A stretch of DNA of 64,000 nucleotides from Pseudomarimonas arenosa (GTDB lineage Bacteria; Pseudomonadota; Gammaproteobacteria; Xanthomonadales; Xanthomonadaceae). A model generated the notes under the pieces. The model ran no database searches. It was not told the DNA's origin and was given only the letters and a program-made list of their open reading frames with translations. How positions within the stretch are numbered: position 1 is the stretch's first letter; each line of letters starts with the position of its first letter. The stretch lies in the NCBI RefSeq assembly GCF_014841215.1, contig NZ_JACYTR010000015.1, positions 34,108 to 98,107 on the forward strand. Reading direction: 5' to 3'. The translations under genes were made by a program, and so were the position numbers. This document shows positions 21,177-31,431 of this stretch, in pieces.

Positions 21177-21664
21177 CAGATCTCTTCCGCCAGCCTCAGC
21201 GTGTCTTGAATCAGCTGTGGCGAGAGGAAATAGCCACTGCCGTGTACCCGGGTCGAGCAGGGGGCGACCTGTGGGACCAGTCCGGCACGCTTGGCCAACA
21301 CCAACGTGCCGCAGGTACCAATGTGGGGAATACGCAGGTGCGCCGCCGCTCGTCTTCCCCGCTGCTCATCGATCAGCAATGAACCTTCGAGTCGCAGCGC
21401 CAGCGCGATCGCCTTCTTCTCGCCGGGGTCGAGCGACAGGGCAATGAGTTCGTCGGCAAGCGCCTCATCCTCGCAGACTTCGAGCACGCCTTTCTCGCAG
21501 GCTCGGAGGATGGATGCGGACCCCGCCGTGGCCGCCCGTTCGACGCACTCGTGAATCACAGTTCGGGGGACCAGCACTCGCCCCCACAGGGCTACCGGCC
21601 ACGGCAGGCCATCGAGCCCCGCCAAGGCGATCAGCGGTCCGCTATCGGCGACGATGATCCGCAT
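21176..21664 (-). CDS. PIN-domain toxin of the DUF3368 family
   Basis: 162 residues starting MRIIVADSGPLIALAGLDGL, a PIN-fold first strand with Asp7. It continues with VPRTVIHECVERA, LSLDPGEKKAIALAL (acidic helix) and LLIDEQRGRRAAAHLRIPHIGTCGTLVLAKRAGLV, the signature of DUF3368 nuclease-like toxins. These proteins are usually encoded next to UPF0175 antitoxins, as here: the upstream antitoxin gene overlaps by 23 bases. A 13-residue longer frame exists but would lengthen the overlap. The pair sits between cas6e and cas1. Ribonuclease activity is expected for the family but not shown. Confidence 0.85.
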
Positions 21665-21983
21665 CGAAGGCTTTGAGTTCAACGTCGAGTTCGCCCGCTT
21701 CATAGCGCACCACCGGCACCTGGTGGCTGGCGCAGGCTGCGAAGAACTCCGCCAGCGACAAGCCGGCTAGCTTCGCCGCCTGCCCCTGAGTGACAACACC
21801 CTCGTCGAACAGACGCACCGCCAGTGAGACCATCACTCCCTGCTCAAGCAGCTTCTGGTCGAACGGCAGGGCCACAATCACCGGCCGACCATGCTTGGTC
21901 ATCAGCGCGAGATGGCCCGCCTCGGCGCCCTTGATCAGCTCGCCAGTGCGGTCGCGAAGGTCTCGAACGGTGTAGGTTTCCAT
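21642..21983 (-). CDS. Antitoxin: Phd-like N-terminus joined to UPF0175 domain
   Basis: 113 residues. The first ~42 (METYTVRDLRDRTGELIKGAEAGHLALMTKHGRPVIVALPF) match Phd/YefM-type antitoxins, which bind DNA as dimers. Residues ~50–95 (VSLAVRLFDEGVVTQGQAAKLAGLSLAEFFAACASHQVPVVRY) match UPF0175, the usual partner of DUF3368 toxins. Start chosen at the ATG at 21983, which has AGGAG 7 bases upstream. The gene lies 38 bases after cas6e, a gap that contains a palindrome, so it probably has its own autoregulated promoter. It would neutralise the PIN toxin and repress the promoter. Confidence 0.85.
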   Translation of the reverse strand: METYTVRDLRDRTGELIKGAEAGHLALMTKHGRPVIVALPFDQKLLEQGVMVSLAVRLFDEGVVTQGQAAKLAGLSLAEFFAACASHQVPVVRYEAGELDVELKAFDADHRRR

Positions 21984-21996
21984 GGCTTGGCTCCTA

Positions 21997-22018
21997 TGTG
22001 CCCACATGTGATGGCACA
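21997..22018 (-). promoter_or_regulatory. Palindromic operator candidate in front of the antitoxin
   Basis: Outer arms TGTGCC (21997–22002) and GGCACA (22013–22018) are complementary, and inside them lies the 8-bp palindrome CACATGTG (22003–22010). It is 13 bases upstream of the antitoxin ATG, the usual place for the binding site of a Phd-type autorepressor. A weak TTGAGC (22045–22040) and TAGATT (22024–22019) pair with 15-bp spacing precedes it on the minus strand. Confidence 0.55.
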
Positions 22019-22021
22019 AAT

Positions 22022-22636
22022 CTATCGACACCTTGCGAGGCTCAAGAGGCCACACCCGAATGCTTTGCCTGGGCCAATGCCGTCGATAGTGGCGCGGGCG
22101 AGTTTGGTCACATCATTTACCTGCAATCGCCCCTCGAAGCACACCTTCAGAACGCTGATGCGTGTATCGCCCTTAGGGCTACGCATCAACTCGCTTCCGG
22201 TCGCCAAGGCCGCCTCCACAAAGAAGCCACGGCGCTCGCCCTGACGTGCAAGCCATGCAAGCTGCGCGTCCTCAGACATCAGACCGAGACGCTTTCCATT
22301 GCGGGTGACGTTGGGGTTGGCGAACAGCCGGAAGCGCAGTCGCTCTCTATCTTGGATCCACCGCTCGGGATGCCACTCGCGGACCTCCGCCTCACCCTTC
22401 AGATAACTGTGAATGGATGAGAGTGCCGACCAATCGCCTGCCACCTGGGTCTGCACTAGTACAACGGGCTCGCTCCAGGTGGTTACCGGCTCAGCACGCC
22501 AGAGGATTCGGGGCGGGGTCTGCGCCTCATCACGAACGAAAGCGCGTACCAAGGTCCGATGCATCTCATAAGGATCGGCCAAGTCGCGCCGCGCCTGGGC
22601 GCTGCGCGGGTCAAGCCGCAGTCGGGTCAGGTACAT
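22022..22636 (-). CDS. cas6e: crRNA endoribonuclease Cas6e
   Basis: 204 residues, typical for Cas6e/CasE. The start MYLTRLRLDPRSAQARRDLADPYEMHRTLVRAF is characteristic; His26 is in the catalytic-histidine position and Tyr23 nearby. The glycine-rich RNA-binding loop GIGPGKAFGCGLLSL is at the C-terminus. It cuts within each repeat and stays on the crRNA 3' hairpin as a Cascade subunit. The ATG at 22636 overlaps the cas5e end by 26 bases; a much longer upstream extension in this frame only shadows cas5e. Confidence 0.97.
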   Translation of the reverse strand: MYLTRLRLDPRSAQARRDLADPYEMHRTLVRAFVRDEAQTPPRILWRAEPVTTWSEPVVLVQTQVAGDWSALSSIHSYLKGEAEVREWHPERWIQDRERLRFRLFANPNVTRNGKRLGLMSEDAQLAWLARQGERRGFFVEAALATGSELMRSPKGDTRISVLKVCFEGRLQVNDVTKLARATIDGIGPGKAFGCGLLSLARCR

Positions 22637-23279
22637 GGGCCGCTCCCGTGAAGAACTGTTCAGACTTGACGAAGCGCGGGCCGAAGCGCCGCTCAGCGAA
22701 TGGCGCAATCGGTTGGTCAAGACGCACGCTGCCCTCGCTGGCGTGTTCCAGCAGCACCCGCCGTGGCGATTCGGGCAAGGCACCGGAGAGCAGACACGGC
22801 CACCGACGCAGCGCTTCCTCCAGCGTTTCCTCGCGCACAGCATCAGGCAGATGGATCGGCAGAGAAGGAACGAAACTCTTGCGCCCCAACGCGAGCGGCC
22901 ACACCGGGCGGGCCAACGCAACATGGATGCTGGCGAGCAGATGGGCATCACCCTCCAGGCCAACCAGAAATACCGCATCGGCCAGGAAGAAGCGCGGACT
23001 GACCACCGTACGCTCGGCATCAACCTTCCCGGCAGCGTTGACCACACCGGTAGCGGTCTGATAATCGCGCATCGGTACGCCTTCGCGGTCGACCCGAACG
23101 CCCATACGCAGCGCCGCCAGATCTGCCACCTGCTCGGCCCGATCACGTCCCAACGCAGCGCAGATCAAACCGAGTACGCCTGATTTGGAGGGCTCCAGTT
23201 GCGTATCGCGTTCGTCGAAACGACTGGTGGTGCCCCAGGACTGCATCGGCCCCTGCAGGCGCAGCAGCAAGGTGGCCAT
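22611..23279 (-). CDS. cas5e: Cascade subunit Cas5e
   Basis: 222 residues beginning MATLLLRLQGPMQSWGTTSRFDERDTQLEPSKSGVLGLICAALG, the Cas5e signature with its RAMP-type fold. Further landmarks are FLVGLEGD, VWPLALGRKSFVPSLPI and a C-terminal tail. It caps the 5' handle of the crRNA in Cascade. The ATG at 23279 is preferred over a GTG at 23285 because GGAGG is 7 bases upstream of the ATG. It starts just after the cas7e stop. Confidence 0.97.
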   Translation of the reverse strand: MATLLLRLQGPMQSWGTTSRFDERDTQLEPSKSGVLGLICAALGRDRAEQVADLAALRMGVRVDREGVPMRDYQTATGVVNAAGKVDAERTVVSPRFFLADAVFLVGLEGDAHLLASIHVALARPVWPLALGRKSFVPSLPIHLPDAVREETLEEALRRWPCLLSGALPESPRRVLLEHASEGSVRLDQPIAPFAERRFGPRFVKSEQFFTGAAHVPDPTAA

Positions 23280-23281
23280 GC

Positions 23282-24442
23282 TCACCCCTCCAGCGCAGCG
23301 GCGGCCAGCGCTCGTGTCCGTTGCGCCAGAGCGTCCAGATTGCTGGTGGCCTCGCCCTTGTCAGCCGGCCAGCGACCGGTCAGATCGAGCGTCAGCCATT
23401 GGTCTTCGGGCGCCGCATAGACACCGGCGAGCTTGGCTTCATAGGCTGCGAGTCGCTCGACCGACTGCTCAGTGAGGGCAAGGTCAGAACGCGGCAGCAC
23501 CGGCTTCTCGAACGCATTGGCCAGACTCAGCGGCGTCGCATGGCGCAGGCACACGCCGATGAACTCGGGCGGGTTGTGCGCGGCGAAGCTGTTCTGCTTG
23601 CCGCTGGGGATAGCCAGAGCCAACGCGCGAGTAAACGCCTCGACTGCTGCCAGGGTCAGATCACGGTCGTTCAGATTGCTCCGCAGCTTGTGTAGATCGA
23701 GCACCGCATAGCGATAGAGGGTGGCCGAGTTGAACTCAACTTGGCCGATCATGCCGGCGCCGGTTTCGCCGGCATCGCCCTTGTCGTCAACCGCGGTGAA
23801 GTAGTCGAACTCCCGCTCAACGCGGTGGGTGCTGATGGCGTGGGCGACCTGGCAGGCGGCATCCTGATTCACTGCCGGCAAGTCGGCCAGCATGCGGCCG
23901 AACAGGGCGACATCGACAGCCTTACTGCGCCCAAGGATGTCTTTTAGCTCATCCTTGAAGTCTGCTGACACATCCGAACGTTTTATCTTTTTCTTCTCCG
24001 CCAACTCCTTGAGCTTGTTCGCGTGCTTCGTCACCAGTGCTTTCATCGCGTCCACCTCGGTAGCCGAGACGAACAACAGGTAAGACAGGACAGGAGCAGA
24101 CTTCTCCTCTTTATCGCCTCCAGAATCCTCATCCTTCTTATCCTTCGACTTGAGCGCTTGCTTTACGATCTCGTTGAACTTTGCCGGCTCGTCCAATCCC
24201 GCTGCTTTGAGCTCGTCGAATAACACGCGGTCGAGGTGACGCGTCCTCACTCCCAGATCGGCTGCGGACACAAGCCCAGACGATTTGAATCGATCTCTAA
24301 TCGCTTTCTTCTGACATTGGCTGCTCTGCCTTGCCCGACGATGGCCACCGAAGATCGCGTCTTTGGGGGCACCAGTATCATCTCGGTTGAGGTTGGAAGG
24401 GGCGAAGTTCTGGATCAGGTGGTATTCGAGGAATGCGCTCAT
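23282..24442 (-). CDS. cas7e: Cascade backbone subunit Cas7e (Cse4/CasC)
   Basis: 386 residues. The start MSAFLEYHLIQNFAPSNLNRDDTGAPKDAIFGGHRRARQSSQCQKKAIR is the hallmark of Cas7e, and the central EREFDYFTAVDDK…GAGMIGQVEFNSATLYRYAVLDL segment is equally diagnostic. Six copies form the helical backbone along the spacer part of the crRNA. The ATG at 24442 has AAGGA about 10 bases upstream; longer frames run into cse2. A Lys/Glu/Asp-rich insertion (about residues 85–110, KDKKDEDSGGDKEEKS) is probably a surface loop. Confidence 0.97.
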   Translation of the reverse strand: MSAFLEYHLIQNFAPSNLNRDDTGAPKDAIFGGHRRARQSSQCQKKAIRDRFKSSGLVSAADLGVRTRHLDRVLFDELKAAGLDEPAKFNEIVKQALKSKDKKDEDSGGDKEEKSAPVLSYLLFVSATEVDAMKALVTKHANKLKELAEKKKIKRSDVSADFKDELKDILGRSKAVDVALFGRMLADLPAVNQDAACQVAHAISTHRVEREFDYFTAVDDKGDAGETGAGMIGQVEFNSATLYRYAVLDLHKLRSNLNDRDLTLAAVEAFTRALALAIPSGKQNSFAAHNPPEFIGVCLRHATPLSLANAFEKPVLPRSDLALTEQSVERLAAYEAKLAGVYAAPEDQWLTLDLTGRWPADKGEATSNLDALAQRTRALAAAALEG

Positions 24443-24456
24443 AGTCAATCGTTCCT

Positions 24457-24978
24457 TCATTCGTCGTCGGTGGTTTCGGTGGCGGTCTGGGCAGCCCGGT
24501 AGAAGTCGCGTGCCCACGACTGGCGCAGGCGACTGGGGTCGGCATGAGGGCTCATCCAGTGTTTGAGGTCATCGAGCAGGCGTGCGTAGTTGCAACCGAT
24601 GCCATCAGCCGCGAGCAAGCTCACTGCTTGTCGCAAGTACTCGACAATATTCTCTGCGTCGGCGCCAAGTAGCGCGATGAAACGCCCTTCGATGCTGGCA
24701 CTGTCGCGACACTGAAACAGTTCTCCCAGGGCCGCAGCAAAACTCTGCTCAGCCTGCTGCGGATGGCGGGCGAACAGGCCCGCCACCGCGTAAAGGGCCA
24801 GACGCCGCGCGTCGCGTTCGTGCACCGCGTTGCTGGCAAAGCGCTCGACGTACGGAAACGCCCTCGGATCGCTGCCCGGCGCAAACGCCAGGCTGTGACG
24901 TAATGCTGCCAAGGCACCGCGGTCCCGCTCTCTGAGGCCCTGCAGGTAAGCGATGAACTGTTCGGAATGTGCGCTCAC
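24457..24978 (-). CDS. cse2: Cascade small subunit Cse2 (CasB)
   Basis: 173 residues, helical throughout. The N-terminus (SEQFIAYLQGLRERDRGALAALRHSLAFAPG) and RRLALYAVAGLFARHP, FIALL, YLRQAVSLLA, LLDDLKHWMSP…RQSWARDFYRA match CasB. Two copies bind along the Cas7e filament and stabilise the displaced strand. The GTG at 24978 overlaps the cse1 stop (GTGA) and has AAGGAGG upstream. A longer frame to 25155 shadows cse1. Confidence 0.95.
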   Translation of the reverse strand: MSAHSEQFIAYLQGLRERDRGALAALRHSLAFAPGSDPRAFPYVERFASNAVHERDARRLALYAVAGLFARHPQQAEQSFAAALGELFQCRDSASIEGRFIALLGADAENIVEYLRQAVSLLAADGIGCNYARLLDDLKHWMSPHADPSRLRQSWARDFYRAAQTATETTDDE

Positions 24979-26524
24979 GACGCAGCCTCCTTGTGGGGCG
25001 AGAGGGATTCGGAAAGTGTGGCGTGCTTTTTCACCAAGCTCTGAAAGCGCGGCCAGTAGCGAGCATCGGCGCGCGCCGCGCGTGGTGAGTTGCCGAGCCC
25101 CGCCAGCACCTGTTGCCAGGCATCCATGGCAGCACTGCGCAATACGCCGCGCCACTGCCTCGAGGCCGACTCGAACTCGCCCTCGCCGATCTGTTGCAAC
25201 ACCGCAGGCAAGCTGCGTTCGGCGCTAGCGAAATACGTCGTGTTAAGCGGCCCCGCCTCGACCAAGCTGCGTGCGCGGGCGCGTGTGTCCTTGCTCGACG
25301 GGTCGGGCAGAGTATCGGCCAGCAGGCCGGTCGCCAATCGCTTCAGTTCTGCGAACAATGACTCGGCATCCGCTACCCTCTCGCGCAAAAACAACCCTTT
25401 CTCGGCTTCCAACAACAGGGCTGTGGGAAGCACGAGTCGTTCAGAACGCCAGCGCAATAGTTTGCCCTTATTGCTGGCCAGGCCAGCGACCAACAAGGGT
25501 TGATAGATCTGCTCGAACGCGTTCAGTGCTTGGTGCAGCCCGAGAGCAAACTGCACAACGGCGGCAGCCTGAACGCCCTCTCCGGTACTCGGCACCAGGG
25601 CCGGCAAGTCACGCCAGAGCACCCGACCATCGCCGAAGGTAAGGCGCACCAGTCCGTTGCTACCGGCACGGAAACTGGCCATCGGGTCTGGCGCCTGGGC
25701 ATCCTCGCCGAGTGCCATGCCCGCAGCGAAGTGCAGGCAACGGACACCACCATCCTCCTCGCGGCATAGCAGCACCGCGCGGCTCAACCGTGTGTAGCGA
25801 TCATTCGGGCCGCTGGCCAGTGTCGGCTCACCACGCAGCGCAGCGATGCTAAGCGAATCCCGCTCCCAGTTCGGCAAGTCTGGCTGATGGCCCTCGCGCG
25901 GGGCCGAATGCAGAGCGAGGAGCAATGTACGCGCGAGTGAATGGCCTGTCGGCAACACAGCGGCCGTATTGGTCAGAGGCCCCGCCTTCTCCGAGCTCTT
26001 CAGCTTCTTGCCCGGGAAGAATCCGCCTGGTACGAACTGAAGATATCCAAGCAAGGATCTGAGAACGCTTGCCGGGTTCCATGGACCCTGCGCGTATATC
26101 TCTTGGTTGAACATCTCAGGGCCATAGAACTGCTCCAGCGCTACCGTGTTAACGGGGTACAACGCCCTTGTTTCTTCGCAAGTAGCTAGCGCCGCCACCT
26201 GCATGAACGGATGCTCGGGGTGAAAAAGCCAGAAACGTTCGCGCCAATGCTCCAGGTAGGTGCGGATTTCAGCCAGAGGCAGTCCTTCCCGATACCAGCG
26301 CGCCCGATCCTTGTCGCGCCAATCACCAAACGCGGCAGCCAGCGCCCGATGAGTAATCGCAAGCAACAGTCGGTACTCGGCTACCAGACTGGGTGGAGCT
26401 GTCTCGGCCAGGCCGACGATCTCGCCGCTACGTGCGAAGGTCTCCAGCAGTCCCAACTCCATCACCCGCCCATCGGCCAGGCGCACGGGCAGCCAGGGCT
26501 CGTCCAACAGACAGAAGTCCTTGC

Positions 26525-26528
<4 letters not shown>
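24975..26528 (-). CDS. cse1: Cascade large subunit Cse1 (Cas8e/CasA)
   Basis: 517 residues. Opens with MSKDFCLLDEPWLPVRLADGRVMELGLLE, the Cas8e N-terminal signature. Also visible are FWLFHPEHPFMQ, SVLRSLLGYLQFVPGGFFPG, GHSLARTLLLALH and a C-terminal four-helix region. It recognises the PAM and recruits Cas3. The ATG overlaps the last codons of cas3 by 4 bases, so translation is coupled, and its stop overlaps the cse2 start. Confidence 0.97.
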
Positions 26529-29212
<2,684 letters not shown>

Positions 29213-29290
29213 TGCCACTCCCGGTCGGGCTGCCACAACGGCGGCTTGCATTACTGAGCCCAGTAGATGACTGAAAGTCGAGTCCCTTCG

Positions 29291-29309
29291 CGTCTCAAAT
29301 TCTGAGACG
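29291..29309. promoter_or_regulatory. Perfect 7-bp inverted repeat upstream of cas3
   Basis: CGTCTCA (29291–29297), 5 bases AATTC, TGAGACG (29303–29309). It lies 79 bases before the cas3 ATG, within the promoter region of the whole Cascade operon, and is the most operator-like element in the gap 29213–29546. The rest of that gap holds no recognised gene; it is moderately A+T-rich. Confidence 0.45.
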
Positions 29310-29590
29310 GGCTCGCAAGTTGAAATACTTCACTCCGTGCGGAACGTTTTTCGCGTCCACTCATTAACCTCTCCACCATTCGTTCGACGAGACGAGCGCC
29401 TTCACCCATCACTTCACCGCAAGGTCGCTGAATCGGGTCCCATTGGCGCCGTGACCATGTCGCGACCCGACCTACACAGAGATCGAGAGCCCATGCGACT
29501 GATTAAAGACAGATTGCAGATACATGGCCTCTTTGCTTGATTGAGCTCAACTGATCGAGTAGTTATGCCCTTCATACCCCGGGTCGCCAT

Positions 29591-29860
29591 TCAATCTGCC
29601 AGCAGGACTGATAGAACTTGGCGCCGTTCGCCCCCCAATTGCCGATGCAAGTGAGCTTCCGCACATTCGTTGAAATGGCAGCCGTCGCACTCGTGTTTGA
29701 CGTAAGTTGCAATCAGACCTCCCTCGACTGGATGCAGGCTGAGTTGAGAGAGCAGTCCAGGCGCAACGGGTAGCGCGTTGCGACTCAATCCGGTCGGGAA
29801 ACTGGCCGGAGGAAAGCCCAGCTTGGTCAAGAAATCCAACGAGATTCGGCCCGGATTCAA
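29591..29860 (-). CDS. Unrecognised short frame with His/Cys cluster, possibly a gene remnant
   Basis: 89 codons from a TTG, and the frame continues open a little further upstream into a dispersed repeat (…ARDQVFLNPGRISLDF). The C-terminal part HECDGCHFNECAEAHLH groups four Cys/His ligands in zinc-finger-like spacing. No good start codon or ribosome site is visible, so this looks like the 3' remnant of a longer gene whose 5' part was replaced at 29888 by a dispersed repeat. It is not homologous to the Cas1 fragment on the other side of that repeat. Function unknown. Confidence 0.3.
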   Translation of the reverse strand: MNPGRISLDFLTKLGFPPASFPTGLSRNALPVAPGLLSQLSLHPVEGGLIATYVKHECDGCHFNECAEAHLHRQLGGERRQVLSVLLAD

Positions 29861-29887
29861 GAAAACCTGATCTCGAGCGAAAGAAAC

Positions 29888-29954
29888 GAGCGCGCGCTGT
29901 TGAGGCTCGCTTCGACAAGCTCAGCGAGCACAATGGCCACAGCACCCGACAATG
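29888..29954. repeat. Dispersed repeat, single copy interrupting gene remnants
   Basis: Begins GAGCGCGCGCTGTTGAGGCT, continues CGCTTCGACAAGCTCAGCGAGC and ends GCACCCGACAATG. It includes an internal GCTTCGACAAGC palindrome. The same unit heads each of the tandem copies at 30242, 30386 and 30530. It separates the cas1 I-F stub on its right from the zinc-cluster frame on its left. Confidence 0.85.
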
Positions 29955-30026
29955 TTCAAGGCAGTAGAGATTGGCCCGCTTGGAATGCAGGATCGTCTTG
30001 AGGTCGCTGGGTGAGATCTGCTCCAC
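29943..30026 (-). pseudogene. N-terminal stub of a type I-F cas1 gene
   Basis: Reading from a GTG at 30026, 28 codons (VEQISPSDLKTILHSKRAN then LYCLEHCRV) match the highly conserved N-terminus of type I-F Cas1 (ISPSELKTILHSKRANLYYLEHCRVLV). The match stops where the dispersed repeat 29888–29954 begins; the repeat's own bases still encode HCRV, so the junction lies in shared microhomology. No catalytic region, cas2-3 or csy gene follows. It is distinct from the intact I-E Cas1 at 20.2–21.2 kb and is a relic of a second CRISPR type. Confidence 0.75.
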
Positions 30027-30241
30027 GTGACCGACTGCGCCCCCTTGCGCTGCGCCTCACCAAACGCCTTTCTTTGTACACCTGCGTCGTGCGATGTGGA
30101 ACGGTGTGCTGGGAGGAAATAGTTCACACCTCGCTGTTTGACGCATAACCAAAGCAATCGAGGCTTGCGGTGTTGGCGCATGAGTGGCCTGCCCCCCCCC
30201 CAACCCCGAGCAACCTGCACGAGCACGAAGTCCATCAAGCA

Positions 30242-30573
30242 GAGCGCGCGCTGTTGAGGCTCGCTTCGACAAGCTCAGCGAGCGCAATGGCCACAGCACC
30301 CGACAATGCACGCAAGGCGCCACCACGCGCGAAGACAGCGCTTGTTGACTCCCCGCAAAAGGCAGCGGAACGCGTTGCTTGTCCCGAGCGCGCGCTGTTG
30401 AGGCTCGCTTCGACACGCTCAGCGAGTGCAATGGCCACAGCACCCGACGATGCACGCAAGGCGCCACCACGCGCAAAGGCAACGCTTGTTGACTCCCCGC
30501 AATAGGCAGCGGAGCGCGTTGCTAGTCCAGAGCGCGCGCTGTTGAGGCTCGCTTCGACAAGCTCAGCGAGCGC
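30242..30573. repeat. 144-bp tandem repeat, 2.3 copies
   Basis: Copies start at 30242, 30386 and 30530 (exact 144-bp period); the third stops after about 44 bases. Each starts with the GAGCGCGCGCTGTTGAGG element and contains CACGCAAGGCGCCACCACGC and GCTTGTTGACTCCCCGCAA. Frames that read through them give a repeated LSLSKRASTARA peptide that is repeat-encoded and not a gene. The preceding stretch 30027–30241 has a run of ten C (30191–30200) and no gene. Confidence 0.9.
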
Positions 30574-31431
30574 ATCCGGCAGCGGTGCGCGCCGACTGAG
30601 GCCCGCGCCAATCTGGGGTCGGGGCGACCATGACACGCAGGGGAAAGTATGGCGGCAGAGTCGTTTGCCGCCGACGTAGCCATGAAAATCGGATCCGACC
30701 CCATTGTTCATCCGCCGGTCGTTGCTGTGCGGTCATGAGAGACACGCGGGAGGGACATCGCCTCGACCTGCCGCGGGCGCGAGCCTTGACGGCGGCGCCC
30801 CACGGCCGCCACGTTAGCGGCATGGCCATCCCAATTCCTACTCGCCGACCGAGCGCCAGCGCGCCGCCTGCACCGCAAGTGCCGGCGCAATCCGCGCGGG
30901 AGCGCATTCTCCGCGCACTGCAGCGTGGGCGGCGTGGGCAGGCGCTGCGCGCGCTCGCTGAGCATGCTCGATCGGGCAGGAACACTCGCGCTCGCTGAGC
31001 ACGTCGCCGCAGAAGCCGAGCGGCAGGGCTTCCAAACCGCTGATCGGCGTCGCGGCACTCGCCGTGCATCGATCCTGCGGCACCGAAGACATGGATCGGG
31101 GCGTTGCGGTCGATCCCCGGCGGCAGTGGGTGGCACTGCAGAACGCTCTGGATGCAGTCGGATTGCAGACCGAGCTGCGGCTGCCGGCGGGTATCCGGGA
31201 AACTGGGCCGCTGGCCGAGGGGCTCGCAGGATGACGTTGGGCGCCGGAGTCGTCGATAATGGGTGGCTTAGCTGGCCGGCGACGCGCGTTAGGGAAGCTT
31301 TGAACGAGCCGTCGTTCTGGTGAGTTGGGATCCATGGTGTTCGCTTTCACTGGATCCCGGCTTGCGCCCGGATGACGGCGTAGCGTTGCGCGAGGCCGGC
31401 TGTCGCGTTCATCAGCCATAGGACTCCGCCC
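30574..31431. other. Intergenic, no supported gene
   Basis: Several overlapping frames exist on both strands but none has a ribosome site plus domain signature. The stretch 31091–31234 (MDRGVAVDPRRQWVALQ…GLAG) has protein-like composition and could be the remnant of a decayed gene. A TGGATCCCGG…CCGGATGAC repeat-like segment lies at about 31353–31377, shortly before acnD. The promoter of acnD should be in the last ~150 bases. Confidence 0.5.

Noticed and set aside
22637..23146. Long N-terminal extension of the Cas6e frame
   Set aside because: It runs antiparallel in frame to cas5e coding sequence and has Trp/Arg/Cys-rich composition typical of a shadow frame; Cas6e starts at 22636.
30235..30711. 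158-codon frame with LSLSKRASTARA repeats
   Set aside because: Encoded by the 144-bp tandem repeat; no start signal or domain.
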